Positions 1 through 6,648 of a stretch of 15,725 nt of DNA are shown here, in pieces; position 1 is the first letter of the stretch, and every line of letters starts with the position of its first letter. This stretch comes from JAHRVQ01 sp964548025 (GTDB lineage: Bacteria > Pseudomonadota > Gammaproteobacteria > Pseudomonadales > Azotimanducaceae): positions 1 through 15,725 of the forward strand of contig CAZJRI010000128.1 in the NCBI GenBank assembly GCA_964548025.1, in the 5' to 3' direction. The position numbers were made by a program, and so were the translations under genes. Under the pieces are notes generated by a model that made no database searches, was not told the DNA's origin, and worked only from the letters and a program-made list of their open reading frames with translations.

Positions 1-433
1 ACCACTGTTCCCAGCGATAATATTCAGGATCACAGGTCGCGAGTTCACGGCTCCAGTCGTACGAGAATCCAAGACTCTGCATCTGGGTTTTCATATGTTC
101 GATATTGGACCGGGTCCATTTGGCAGGCTCCGTTGAGTGCTTTATGGCTGCATTCTCTGCAGGCAGGCCAAAAGCGTCCCAGCCCATTGGATTGAGCACA
201 TTTTTGCCCTGCAAACGCTGAAATCGGCCAATAACATCCCCAAGCGTATAGGTCCTGACGTGGCCCATATGCAACTGACCGCTTGGATAAGGAAACATAG
301 CCAGGCAATAAAATTTTGGCTTTGTACTGTTCTCAGAAACCTCAAAGGTGCCTTGTTCCTGCCAGTACCGCTGTACATCCCTTTCCGTTGCAAGGGCATC
401 ATAAAATGCGGGATGTTGTCTCCGGTTGGCCAT
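1..433 (-). CDS. leuS: Leucyl-tRNA synthetase, N-terminal fragment
   Basis: Leucyl-tRNA synthetase charges tRNA-Leu with leucine in the cytoplasm. Only the first 144 residues are present; the gene runs off the left edge of the window, so the truncation is an artefact of the window and not a mutation. The class I signature is visible as PYPSGQLHMGHVR, with the HIGH-type motif HMGH at residues 55-58. It is followed by the LeuRS-typical NPMGWDAFGLPAENAA at about 81-96. The start is the ATG read from 433: an in-frame TAG lies five codons upstream, and an AGAGAGAAG purine tract sits just before the ATG as a ribosome binding site. It lies downstream of lnt on the same strand but is separated from it by 369 nt, so it probably has its own promoter. 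In E. coli leuS is likewise close to lnt. Identification is secure. Confidence 0.97.
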   Translation of the reverse strand, partial: MANRRQHPAFYDALATERDVQRYWQEQGTFEVSENSTKPKFYCLAMFPYPSGQLHMGHVRTYTLGDVIGRFQRLQGKNVLNPMGWDAFGLPAENAAIKHSTEPAKWTRSNIEHMKTQMQSLGFSYDWSRELATCDPEYYRWEQW

Positions 434-475
434 CTTCTCTCTACACTAAAAAAATCGAAACGGGGATTCTACCTG

Positions 476-504
476 ATCATCCATTACGGTGATATCCAAT
501 TCAA
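476..504 (-). promoter_or_regulatory. Candidate sigma-70 promoter for leuS
   Basis: Read on the minus strand, TTGAAT (504 to 499) and GATGAT (481 to 476) are separated by 17 nt. Each matches the consensus hexamer at 4 of 6 positions. A better -10-like hexamer, TAGAAT (471 to 466), lies slightly closer to leuS but has no good -35. Either would give a short leader before the leuS ATG at 433. This is pattern matching only. Confidence 0.3.
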
Positions 505-530
505 CATTTGGGCATCGCTAATGAGGATAA

Positions 531-590
531 CCACTAATTGCCACTCGGGCTGGCAATTAGCTGGGCAAATGCCCAATTGGCAGCTAGATT
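531..590. repeat. Cluster of palindromes between leuS and a small ORF
   Basis: Two adjacent inverted repeats are visible. The first is CTAATTGCCA (534-543) with TGGCAATTAG (551-560), a perfect 10-bp stem around a 7-nt loop. The second has TAGCTG (558-563) with CAGCTA (581-586), enclosing TGGGC-AAAT-GCCCA (562-575) and the palindrome CCAATTGG (573-580). The two hairpins share bases 558-560, so they may be alternative folds. Neither is followed by a T-tract on either strand, so I do not call an intrinsic terminator. The segment lies between the lnt 3' end and leuS on the minus strand, and upstream of a small plus-strand ORF. It could be a REP-like element, an RNA-stability hairpin, or an operator. 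Confidence 0.6.
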
Positions 591-630
591 TTATATAGGG
601 CACCGTGAATTTAACGAAGATCCACATTCA

Positions 631-900
631 ATGAATAATAATCGTCGACCATTCGTCAGGCTAAACGCTCAACTGGTTCAGTACCACAAAGAAGAACTGC
701 GGGAGCAGATCGCTTCTCTCAAGGAGCAGATTGAAGCCAACCTGGAAAAGAAGGAGTCGATCAAACATCTAAAGAATCTGATTTTCGAAAGAGAGCTCCA
801 CCTCAACGAGTACCCCGACGTTGCGAGACCAGCTGCCCCACTATCAGCAAAACGCCCAAAACCAGGATGGGGATATGACCGAAACGGACGAACGGAGTAA
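631..900 (+). CDS. Small coiled-coil hypothetical protein overlapping lnt antisense
   Basis: I do not recognise this 89-residue protein. Residues about 10-55 are rich in Glu, Lys, Leu and Gln with a helix-like pattern (for example REQIASLKEQIEANLEKKE), which suggests a coiled coil. The tail is proline- and basic-rich (about residues 66-85). No signal peptide or membrane segment is seen. I chose the ATG at 631, with a weak GAAGA 10 nt upstream; the frame stays open further upstream to a TTG at 538, but that lies inside the palindrome cluster. Bases 803-900 overlap the 3' end of lnt on the opposite strand, an unusually long convergent overlap, so the last third of the frame is constrained by lnt. 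The 57 codons before the overlap look protein-like. It could also be a chance ORF. Confidence 0.45.
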   Translation: MNNNRRPFVRLNAQLVQYHKEELREQIASLKEQIEANLEKKESIKHLKNLIFERELHLNEYPDVARPAAPLSAKRPKPGWGYDRNGRTE

Positions 901-2314
901 TACCGGACATTTTTCTCACCTCGCCCCTCAAAACACCCGCTTCAAACTGAGGTAGTCTGCCAACAACCCTGCCCCTGTGATCCACCAGCGCGGATACACC
1001 ATCATTGGTTGCGCGAATCAGATATCGACCATTTTCCAGTGCTCTCATCCTTGCCATCTGCATATGTTGCAGAGGACCTATGGAGTCGCCAAACCAGGTA
1101 TCGTTGCTGATAGTAACGAGCAGATCAGGCGCCTCGGGGTTATTCCTGACCAGATCCGGGTAGACAATTTCGTAACAGACTGACATCGCAAGCTTAAGAT
1201 CGGACGCTCTGAGAGACGGTTGAATCCAGGGTCCTTCTTCATTATGCGACGAAGGCAGATCGAATAAATCAATCAAGCCACGCAAAATTCCTTCAAGAGG
1301 AACATATTCGCCAAATGGAACCAGCCGCCTTTTGAAATACTCACCTTGACCGTCGCCAATTGCTATCGCAGCATTTAAAATATTCCCCTCTTCATCCTGG
1401 TCGGGAAGACCCAGCACCAGTGTGGATCCTGCTTCTTTCCCCTTTGCATCCAACTCGTCCAACAATTCCGCTACATTCTGTCGCAATGCGGGTATGGCAG
1501 CTTCCGGCCAGACAATTACCTGCCTGCCCCATTCTGTTGCTGTCAGTTCAACATAGGTTCGAATAATTGACCATCGCATTTCTCTTTGCCACTTAACCTT
1601 CTGATCAATATTGCCCTGAACCAGGCTGACACTAACCTCACCACCCTCTTCTGATACAAGTTCAATTTTGGATAGCCCGAATCCTGTGATCCAGATAAAC
1701 AGAAGTGATCCAATCGCCAAGGCCTGATGCTGGCGCTTGTCTGTACTTATGCTGATAAAGACCAGGCATGCACTTAGCACCGTCATAAAACCCACGCCAA
1801 GCACACCCAGGTACGGTGCATAACCTGCAAGGGGTGTTTCAAGATGGCCATATCCCGCAAATAACCAGGGAAAGCCGGTCAGAAACCAGGTAAAAATCCA
1901 CTCCTTTGCCAGCCATAGAGCGGTAAATCCCATCAAAGGACCCATGACCCCTGCCCTGAAGAACCGCTGATAAAGATATCCCTGGAACAACATCGGGAGA
2001 GATACACCGATGCAGGCAAGAGCAACCAGGCTGCCTGCCAGCACGGGAGATGCATTTCCATGTTCATGAATGGAAACATATACCCACGAGGCACCTACTG
2101 CATACATGCCAATACCGAAAAGATAGAACCTGAATGCTCCCCGCCAGACAGAAGCAAAACCAATGCTGATAAGCAGTACCACAACGGACAGCATTCCTAC
2201 TGCCCAGTAATCGAATGGAGCCAGCGATAGAGGATAGATGCATCCAGCGAACAAAGACATGCCATCCGCCAGAAGCGGATAATCCCTCAGCCTGGTCGTA
2301 AAGATGTTTATCAA
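803..2314 (-). CDS. lnt: Apolipoprotein N-acyltransferase
   Basis: Lnt transfers an acyl chain from phospholipid to the amino group of the N-terminal cysteine of apolipoproteins, the last step of lipoprotein maturation in the inner membrane. At 503 residues it is close to E. coli Lnt (512). An N-terminal half of several membrane helices (about residues 18-212) is followed by a periplasmic nitrilase-like domain and a final helix (about 479-495). The catalytic triad is present: E271 in WPEAAIP, K328 in YFKRRLVPFGEYVP, and C380 in SVCYEI. The additional conserved Glu of PFGEYVP is E336. The start is TTG at 2314, 8 nt after the corC stop; it gives the same distance to the first membrane helix as in E. 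coli. There is no clear ribosome binding site, so translation may be coupled to corC. An ATG at codon 19 is a less likely alternative. Last gene of the corC operon. Confidence 0.95.
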   Translation of the reverse strand: MINIFTTRLRDYPLLADGMSLFAGCIYPLSLAPFDYWAVGMLSVVVLLISIGFASVWRGAFRFYLFGIGMYAVGASWVYVSIHEHGNASPVLAGSLVALACIGVSLPMLFQGYLYQRFFRAGVMGPLMGFTALWLAKEWIFTWFLTGFPWLFAGYGHLETPLAGYAPYLGVLGVGFMTVLSACLVFISISTDKRQHQALAIGSLLFIWITGFGLSKIELVSEEGGEVSVSLVQGNIDQKVKWQREMRWSIIRTYVELTATEWGRQVIVWPEAAIPALRQNVAELLDELDAKGKEAGSTLVLGLPDQDEEGNILNAAIAIGDGQGEYFKRRLVPFGEYVPLEGILRGLIDLFDLPSSHNEEGPWIQPSLRASDLKLAMSVCYEIVYPDLVRNNPEAPDLLVTISNDTWFGDSIGPLQHMQMARMRALENGRYLIRATNDGVSALVDHRGRVVGRLPQFEAGVLRGEVRKMSGITPFVRFGHIPILVLGVLLIVGQLVSQRRGTR

Positions 2315-2322
2315 GGGCTTGT

Positions 2323-3168
2323 TTATGGTTTTGTTACCGGAGGCGTTAACTGAAGCAACTTGATTCTTCGATTGTCTGCATTCAACACCTTGAACTTGAA
2401 TCCATTTATATCAACTCGCTCATCCCTTTTCGGCAAATGCCCGAAGTGATGTATCACCACACCACCTATGGTGTCGAATTCTTCGTCGGAAAACTTACTC
2501 GAGAAAACGGAATTGAACTCATCAACAGGCGTTAATGCCTTTACCGAATAATCATTTTCAGCATGTTTCAGAATATAGTCTTCTTCGCCAAAATCGAATT
2601 CGTCTTCGATATCCCCGACAATCTGTTCCAACACATCCTCAATGGTGACTATGCCGGAAACACCTCCATATTCATCATAGACGATGGCCATGTGGTTTCG
2701 AGTGGCCCTGAACTCCTGCAGCAGTACATTGACCCGCTTACTCTCCGGAATGACCGTGCAGGGTCGCAGCAGATCTTTCATGCTGAATCGGGACTTTTTG
2801 TCTCTGATCGCAAGCGACAACAGATCCTTCGCCAACAAAATGCCTACCACATCATCGGGATTATCAGACAGCACCGGAAAACGGGAGTGCCCGGATTCAA
2901 TGACAATCGGCAGAAACTCTTCGGGTATCATTTCCAGCCTGACGACAATCATCTGCGACTTGGGAATCATTATCTCCCGAGCCTGCATTTCAGATACCGT
3001 CAATGCACCCTCAATGATACTTAGAACTTCGGCATCAAGCAGACTTCTCTGCTCGGCGGATCTCAGCAATTCGATTAATTCCGAACGGGAACTGGGCTCT
3101 CCTGTAATCGCCTGAGACAAACGTTCCAGCCAACTTCTCTGGTCACCGTTTGAGCCTTCCTCACTCAT
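2323..3168 (-). CDS. corC: CorC/YbeX family CBS-domain protein (magnesium/cobalt homeostasis)
   Basis: This 281-residue cytoplasmic protein belongs to the HlyC/CorC family. In enterobacteria CorC/YbeX has been linked to Mg2+ and Co2+ efflux, and ybeX is tied genetically to ribosome metabolism through its neighbour ybeY. Two CBS domains are visible (about residues 67-125 and 132-190), with the typical REIMIPKSQM and YDEYGGVSGIVTIEDVLEQIVGDIEDE segments. A C-terminal CorC_HlyC transporter-associated domain follows at about 205-276 (FDTIGGVV, INGFKFKVL). There is no N-terminal DUF21 membrane domain, as expected for the short CorC type. The ATG at 3168 is preceded by AAGGA with about 6 nt spacing. 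It starts 21 nt after ybeY and ends 8 nt before lnt, so the three are almost certainly cotranscribed. The exact substrate cannot be read from sequence. Confidence 0.94.
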   Translation of the reverse strand: MSEEGSNGDQRSWLERLSQAITGEPSSRSELIELLRSAEQRSLLDAEVLSIIEGALTVSEMQAREIMIPKSQMIVVRLEMIPEEFLPIVIESGHSRFPVLSDNPDDVVGILLAKDLLSLAIRDKKSRFSMKDLLRPCTVIPESKRVNVLLQEFRATRNHMAIVYDEYGGVSGIVTIEDVLEQIVGDIEDEFDFGEEDYILKHAENDYSVKALTPVDEFNSVFSSKFSDEEFDTIGGVVIHHFGHLPKRDERVDINGFKFKVLNADNRRIKLLQLTPPVTKP

Positions 3169-3189
3169 TGTCTGTCCTTCCTGTATTAC

Positions 3190-3672
3190 TCATACCAGAT
3201 CTTCTGAATAGGGGTCAGGAAAGCCGCCGATATTCAATATCCTGGTTTCAATTCTCTCCATTTCAGCAGCCTGATCGTCGTTCAGATGATCAAGACCACT
3301 TAAGTGCAAAACGCCGTGCACTATCATATGAGCAAAATGCGCCTCCTGCGATTTACCCTGTTCTGCTGCTTCCGCCAGAACAACAGGCATACATATTGCG
3401 ATATCTCCCAGCAGTCGTCTACCCTCTTCCGCTGCCACATCGAGTGGAAATGAGAGCACATTCGTGGGCTTATCCATATCCCGGTAGCTGGAATTCAACT
3501 CAGTCATTTCCTGCCGGGAAACGATCTTGATTGTAACTTCAGCAGCATCGCTAAATTCCCCTTCCGTGGCGCATTCGGCCAGGGCACGCTCTGCCCAATT
3601 AATAATGAAACTGTCATCCGGCATCGATGGCTGCCAGTCAAAACCCCATACGACATCAACTTTTTGAGACAT
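3190..3672 (-). CDS. ybeY: Endoribonuclease YbeY, 16S rRNA maturation factor
   Basis: YbeY is a zinc metalloprotein needed for 16S rRNA 3'-end maturation and late 70S ribosome quality control. The zinc ligands form the family signature H-x3-H-x5-H at H119, H123 and H129 (HGVLHLSGLDH). The conserved substrate-binding segment YRDMDKPTNVLSFP (about residues 63-76) holds the conserved arginine R64. I chose the ATG at 3672, giving 160 residues that begin MSQKV and align with the E. coli N-terminus MSQVI. An in-frame ATG at 3699 would add nine polar residues and increase the overlap with phoH to 44 nt. With the chosen start the overlap is 17 nt (3656-3672), which suggests translational coupling. 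The phoH-ybeY-corC order is the usual one. Confidence 0.95.
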   Translation of the reverse strand: MSQKVDVVWGFDWQPSMPDDSFIINWAERALAECATEGEFSDAAEVTIKIVSRQEMTELNSSYRDMDKPTNVLSFPLDVAAEEGRRLLGDIAICMPVVLAEAAEQGKSQEAHFAHMIVHGVLHLSGLDHLNDDQAAEMERIETRILNIGGFPDPYSEDLV

Positions 3673-4645
3673 CCCCCGATTCCGATTCGTACTCTTCATA
3701 TGCCTCGACTATTCTCTGAACCAGCGGATGTCGCACGACATCTTTTGGTTTGAAGCGGGTAAATGAGATCCCATTTACGTCTTTCAGCACCCCAAGAACA
3801 TGACGCAGGCCCGATTTTACCTTATGGGGTAAATCAACCTGTGTGATATCGCCTGTGACGACCACCGTTGAACCAAATCCCACCCGCGTCAGGAACATTT
3901 TCATTTGTTCCATCGTGGTATTCTGACTTTCATCAAGGATGATAAATGAATCGTTCAGTGTTCTGCCACGCATGTAGGCAAGCGGGGCTATTTCTATCAC
4001 ATTTTTCTCAATCAGTTTTTCTACTCTGTCAAAACCGATCAATTCGTACAATGCGTCGTACAAGGGTCGAAGATAAGGATCTATTTTCTGACTCAGATCA
4101 CCAGGCAGGAATCCAAGTTTTTCTCCGGCTTCAACTGCTGGTCTAACCAGGAGAATTCGCCTGATTCTCTCCTGTTCCATCGCCTCAACGGCACTTGCAA
4201 CCGCCAGATATGTCTTACCTGTGCCAGCCGGGCCGATGCCAAAGTTAATGTCATTACTGCGAATAGAACGTATGTAATTTACCTGGTTTCTGCCTCTGGG
4301 CTTGACACTTTTCTTCCTGGTGATGATGAGATCACTTGATTCTTCAGCGTCCTGTTCCATCAGCGCGTCAACGCCAGATTCCTGAAGGAACAGATGTACC
4401 GTATCAGCAGTGAGATTGGTCCCGCTGATTACCTCGCGATAGAGGTGATTCAGAATCCGGTCAGCAGCGAGCACAACTTCCTTGTCGCCAATCAACTGAA
4501 AATCATTACCACGATTCTTGATTATGATGCCAAGACGCTTTTCAATCTGACGTAAGTGTGCATCGAAGGGTCCACAAAGACTCGCGAGCTGGTTACTATC
4601 GTTTGGTTCCAGTTTCAACTGGTGTGATTGACTTTGAGCGTCCAA
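3656..4645 (-). CDS. ybeZ: PhoH-family ATPase (YbeZ/PhoL)
   Basis: PhoH-like NTPase of 329 residues, a P-loop protein of the superfamily 1 helicase-like fold, thought to act with YbeY in RNA metabolism. Walker A is GPAGTGKT at residues 138-145 and Walker B is FIILDE at 234-239, followed by SQNTT; TGDITQVDLP lies at about 264-273. An N-terminal region (about 8-90) precedes the ATPase core, as in other PhoL proteins. The first codon is TTG at 4645. The frame stays open a further 18 codons upstream to a TAG but contains no ATG or GTG there, and no strong ribosome binding site is visible, so the exact start is uncertain by a few residues. The start-proximal sequence LEPNDSNQLASLCGPFD matches the family N-terminus. 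It overlaps ybeY by 17 nt and follows miaB after 174 nt. Confidence 0.94.
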   Translation of the reverse strand: MDAQSQSHQLKLEPNDSNQLASLCGPFDAHLRQIEKRLGIIIKNRGNDFQLIGDKEVVLAADRILNHLYREVISGTNLTADTVHLFLQESGVDALMEQDAEESSDLIITRKKSVKPRGRNQVNYIRSIRSNDINFGIGPAGTGKTYLAVASAVEAMEQERIRRILLVRPAVEAGEKLGFLPGDLSQKIDPYLRPLYDALYELIGFDRVEKLIEKNVIEIAPLAYMRGRTLNDSFIILDESQNTTMEQMKMFLTRVGFGSTVVVTGDITQVDLPHKVKSGLRHVLGVLKDVNGISFTRFKPKDVVRHPLVQRIVEAYEEYESESGDVSKS

Positions 4646-4758
4646 TTTCGGTGACAGATTAGTTTTCGCGGTATCAGGTTCTGGATGTTTTATTTGAAGC
4701 TAGGATATACCCACCTATCGATAGTGCACAATACTCAATAACTATTTATATCCCTTGT

Positions 4759-4783
4759 ACCCATAAGTGCGCCTTATATGGGT
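4759..4783 (-). promoter_or_regulatory. Hairpin in the putative phoH leader
   Basis: ACCCATA (4759-4765) and TATGGGT (4777-4783) form a perfect 7-bp inverted repeat with an 11-nt loop; a shifted pairing extends the stem to ACCCATAAG with a 2-nt bulge. It lies between miaB and phoH, downstream (minus sense) of a TATAAT-like hexamer at 4807 to 4802. If that hexamer is the promoter, the hairpin is near the 5' end of a leader of about 150 nt. No T-tract follows, so an intrinsic terminator for miaB is not supported. Confidence 0.4.
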
Positions 4784-4801
4784 TCAAACTATCCATCTGG
4801 A

Positions 4802-4807
4802 ATTATA
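4802..4807 (-). promoter_or_regulatory. Candidate -10 element for the phoH-ybeY-corC-lnt operon
   Basis: Read on the minus strand this is a perfect TATAAT, just after the miaB stop codon. There is no recognisable -35 at 16-18 nt, so a promoter here would need an activator or an extended contact. It would allow phoH to be transcribed separately from miaB, consistent with the 174-nt gap. Confidence 0.35.
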
Positions 4808-4819
4808 CAAACAGGGTAT

Positions 4820-6145
4820 TCACTCAAAAACATCACCTCTGAGAGAATTTGGTAATGCCTCACTAATGGCGACCTCTACGAACTGTCCCACCAGGCTGAT
4901 ATCTGTTGATCTGAAGTTAACGACTCGATTGTTTTCGGTTCTTCCCTGGAGCTGTCCGGGATCTTTCTTGGAGATCCCCATCACCAGCACTTTCTGACGA
5001 CTGCCGACCATATCACGGCTGATTTTCATCGCCTGATTACTTATTCTCGCCTGAAGCAGTTGCAGCCTTTCCTTCTTGGTTTCTTCCGGTGTTTCATCTT
5101 TGAAATCTGCTGCCGGGGTGCCGGGTCTGGCACTAAAAATAAAACTGAAGGACTGATCGAAATTGATTTCAGCGATCAAATTCATCGTCGCCTCAAAATC
5201 ATCGTTAGTCTCACCGGGGAAACCCACAATAAAGTCCGAGGACATGCTGATATCCGGCCTTATCTTTCGTAATCGCCTTATTTTGGACTTATATTCGAGG
5301 ATAGTATGACCTCGCTTCATTTTAGCCAGGATACGATCTGACCCGCTCTGAACAGGCAGATGAAGGTGATTCACCAACTCCGGTACCTCCGCATAGACAT
5401 CAATCAGGCTATCTGAAAATTCAACAGGATGAGACGTGGTATAGCGAATTCGATCAATACCCTCAATATCCGCGATGATGCTGATGAGATAGGCAAGATC
5501 TGCAGATGAACCTTCGCCTGTATCACCCCTGTAGGCATTTACATTCTGACCCAGCAGGTTTACCTCTCGCACACCTTTTTCAGCAAGTTGCAGAATCTCC
5601 AGCAGAACATCATTCACGGGTCGGCTGACTTCTTCACCACGGGTATAAGGTACGACACAGAACGTGCAGTACTTGCTGCATCCTTCCATGATGGAGACAA
5701 ATGCACTGGGACCGTCAACAGATGGTTCAGGCAGACGATCGAATTTCTCGATCTCAGGAAAGCTGATATCAATAACCGCTGACCTGGTTTCGCCAGTCTG
5801 CTCGATGAGTTCAGGTAAGCGATGCAGGGTCTGTGGACCGAATATCACATCGACAAATCTAGCTCTTTCACTTATCGCTTTCCCTTCCTGGCTGGCCACA
5901 CACCCGCCAACACCGATCACAAGAGCCGGATTCTTCTCCTTCAATGCTCGCCATCGGCCAAGCTGGTGAAATACCTTCTCCTGGGCTTTTTCTCTTATAG
6001 AACAGGTATTAAGTACCAGAAGATCTGCATCTTCTTCTATATCTGTCAGCGTATATCCTTGAGTCTCATTTAGGAGATCGAGTATTCTGGATGAATCATA
6101 TTCATTCATCTGACAGCCATGGGTTTTGATGTGAACTTTGGGCAC
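4820..6145 (-). CDS. miaB: tRNA-2-methylthio-N6-dimethylallyladenosine synthase MiaB
   Basis: MiaB is a radical-SAM methylthiotransferase that adds the 2-methylthio group to i6A37 of tRNAs reading UNN codons. The 441-residue protein has the full domain set. The N-terminal UPF0004 domain supplies C11, C48 and C82 for the auxiliary 4Fe-4S cluster. The radical-SAM core has C156, C160 and C163 in GCSKYCTFCVVPYTRG. A C-terminal TRAM domain follows at about 378-441. The N-terminus KVHIKTHGCQMNEYDSSR is nearly that of E. coli. The start codon is GTG at 6145, with no ATG in frame upstream and only a weak purine stretch (GAAGAC) immediately before it. It is the first gene of the minus-strand block, divergent from the DUF1820 gene, with a TATAAT about 30 nt upstream. 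Confidence 0.97.
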   Translation of the reverse strand: MPKVHIKTHGCQMNEYDSSRILDLLNETQGYTLTDIEEDADLLVLNTCSIREKAQEKVFHQLGRWRALKEKNPALVIGVGGCVASQEGKAISERARFVDVIFGPQTLHRLPELIEQTGETRSAVIDISFPEIEKFDRLPEPSVDGPSAFVSIMEGCSKYCTFCVVPYTRGEEVSRPVNDVLLEILQLAEKGVREVNLLGQNVNAYRGDTGEGSSADLAYLISIIADIEGIDRIRYTTSHPVEFSDSLIDVYAEVPELVNHLHLPVQSGSDRILAKMKRGHTILEYKSKIRRLRKIRPDISMSSDFIVGFPGETNDDFEATMNLIAEINFDQSFSFIFSARPGTPAADFKDETPEETKKERLQLLQARISNQAMKISRDMVGSRQKVLVMGISKKDPGQLQGRTENNRVVNFRSTDISLVGQFVEVAISEALPNSLRGDVFE

Positions 6146-6175
6146 GTCTTCAGGAATCGTTAAAAAAACCGCGAC

Positions 6176-6181
6176 ATTATA
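6176..6181 (-). promoter_or_regulatory. Candidate -10 element of the miaB promoter
   Basis: A perfect TATAAT on the minus strand, about 30 nt upstream of the miaB GTG, would give a leader of roughly 25 nt. The -35 region at 16-18 nt is poor (TACCCC-like). The position between divergent genes supports a promoter, but this rests on one hexamer. Confidence 0.4.
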
Positions 6182-6254
6182 GTCACCACAAATAAACAGG
6201 GGTAGCGAAAAAGACCTTGAAATTTAGCCAGAAGCAACCATATTTACCAAAATG

Positions 6255-6281
6255 TTGACATTGTTCGGTGGAAATCGAACA
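6255..6281 (+). promoter_or_regulatory. Perfect -35-like hexamer and dyad upstream of the DUF1820 gene
   Basis: TTGACA (6255-6260) matches the sigma-70 -35 consensus exactly, but no good -10 follows at 16-19 nt; the nearest, TGTATT (6283-6288), is 22 nt away. Immediately after it, TGTTCG (6262-6267) and CGAACA (6276-6281) form a perfect 6-bp dyad with an 8-nt spacer. The dyad sits where a repressor or activator would contact a promoter. No regulator is identifiable. Confidence 0.35.
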
Positions 6282-6309
6282 CTGTATTTATCACACAAGG
6301 TTTCGGACC

Positions 6310-6639
6310 ATGTCGGATACACCAATTTATAAAGTCATTTTCTTCAATCAGGGCCAGATCTACGAGATCTACGCTCATCAGATCTACCAGAGCGATCTGT
6401 ACGGATTTGTGGAAGTCGAAGAACTCATCTTCGGGGAACGATCACAAATGCTCGTTGACCCGGCAGAAGAGAGATTGAAATCCGAATTTGAAGGCGTCAG
6501 TCGAAGTTATATACCGATGCAGGCAATCGTTCGGATAGACGAGGTGGCAAAAGAAGGTGTCGGCAAGATATCCGAAGCGAAGGGCAACAATATTTCTACC
6601 TTTCCAGCACCTGCTTTCACGCCAAAAAAGACCGACTAA
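6310..6639 (+). CDS. DUF1820 family protein
   Basis: A 109-residue soluble protein of the DUF1820 family, known mainly from Gammaproteobacteria and of unknown function. The family pattern is clear along the length: YKVIFFNQGQIYEIYA at about residues 7-22, IYQSDLYGFVEVEE at about 24-37, FGERSQMLVDPAEERLKSEF at about 40-59, SYIPMQAIVRIDEV at about 66-79, then a low-complexity proline-rich tail. No signal peptide or membrane helix is seen. I chose the ATG at 6310, with AAGG about 9 nt upstream; a GTG at 6268 in the same frame would add 14 residues that do not fit the family. It is divergent from miaB. The acyl-CoA synthetase begins 9 nt after its TAA and in the same frame, so the two are likely cotranscribed. 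The function is not known. Confidence 0.9.
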   Translation: MSDTPIYKVIFFNQGQIYEIYAHQIYQSDLYGFVEVEELIFGERSQMLVDPAEERLKSEFEGVSRSYIPMQAIVRIDEVAKEGVGKISEAKGNNISTFPAPAFTPKKTD

Positions 6640-6648
6640 GACACTCAA

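Noticed and set aside
45..402. Minus-strand ORFs of 87 and 86 codons inside leuS
   Set aside because: They are in the wrong frames; the true leuS frame runs from 433 to the window edge without a stop.
137..598. Plus-strand ORF of 153 codons at the left edge
   Set aside because: It lies opposite leuS, whose minus-strand frame has the HMGH motif and a clear start. The plus frame has no protein-like features over leuS and is a shadow.
2563..3115. Two long plus-strand ORFs (153 and 143 codons) inside corC
   Set aside because: They are opposite a clear CorC gene with both CBS domains and have compositions typical of antisense frames.
4715..4724. CTATCGATAG palindrome in the miaB-phoH gap
   Set aside because: It is a short perfect 10-bp palindrome with no spacer and no second copy that I can see; it may be chance.
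803..6145. miaB-phoH-ybeY-corC-lnt order as a novelty
   Set aside because: This order is the standard one in Gammaproteobacteria.
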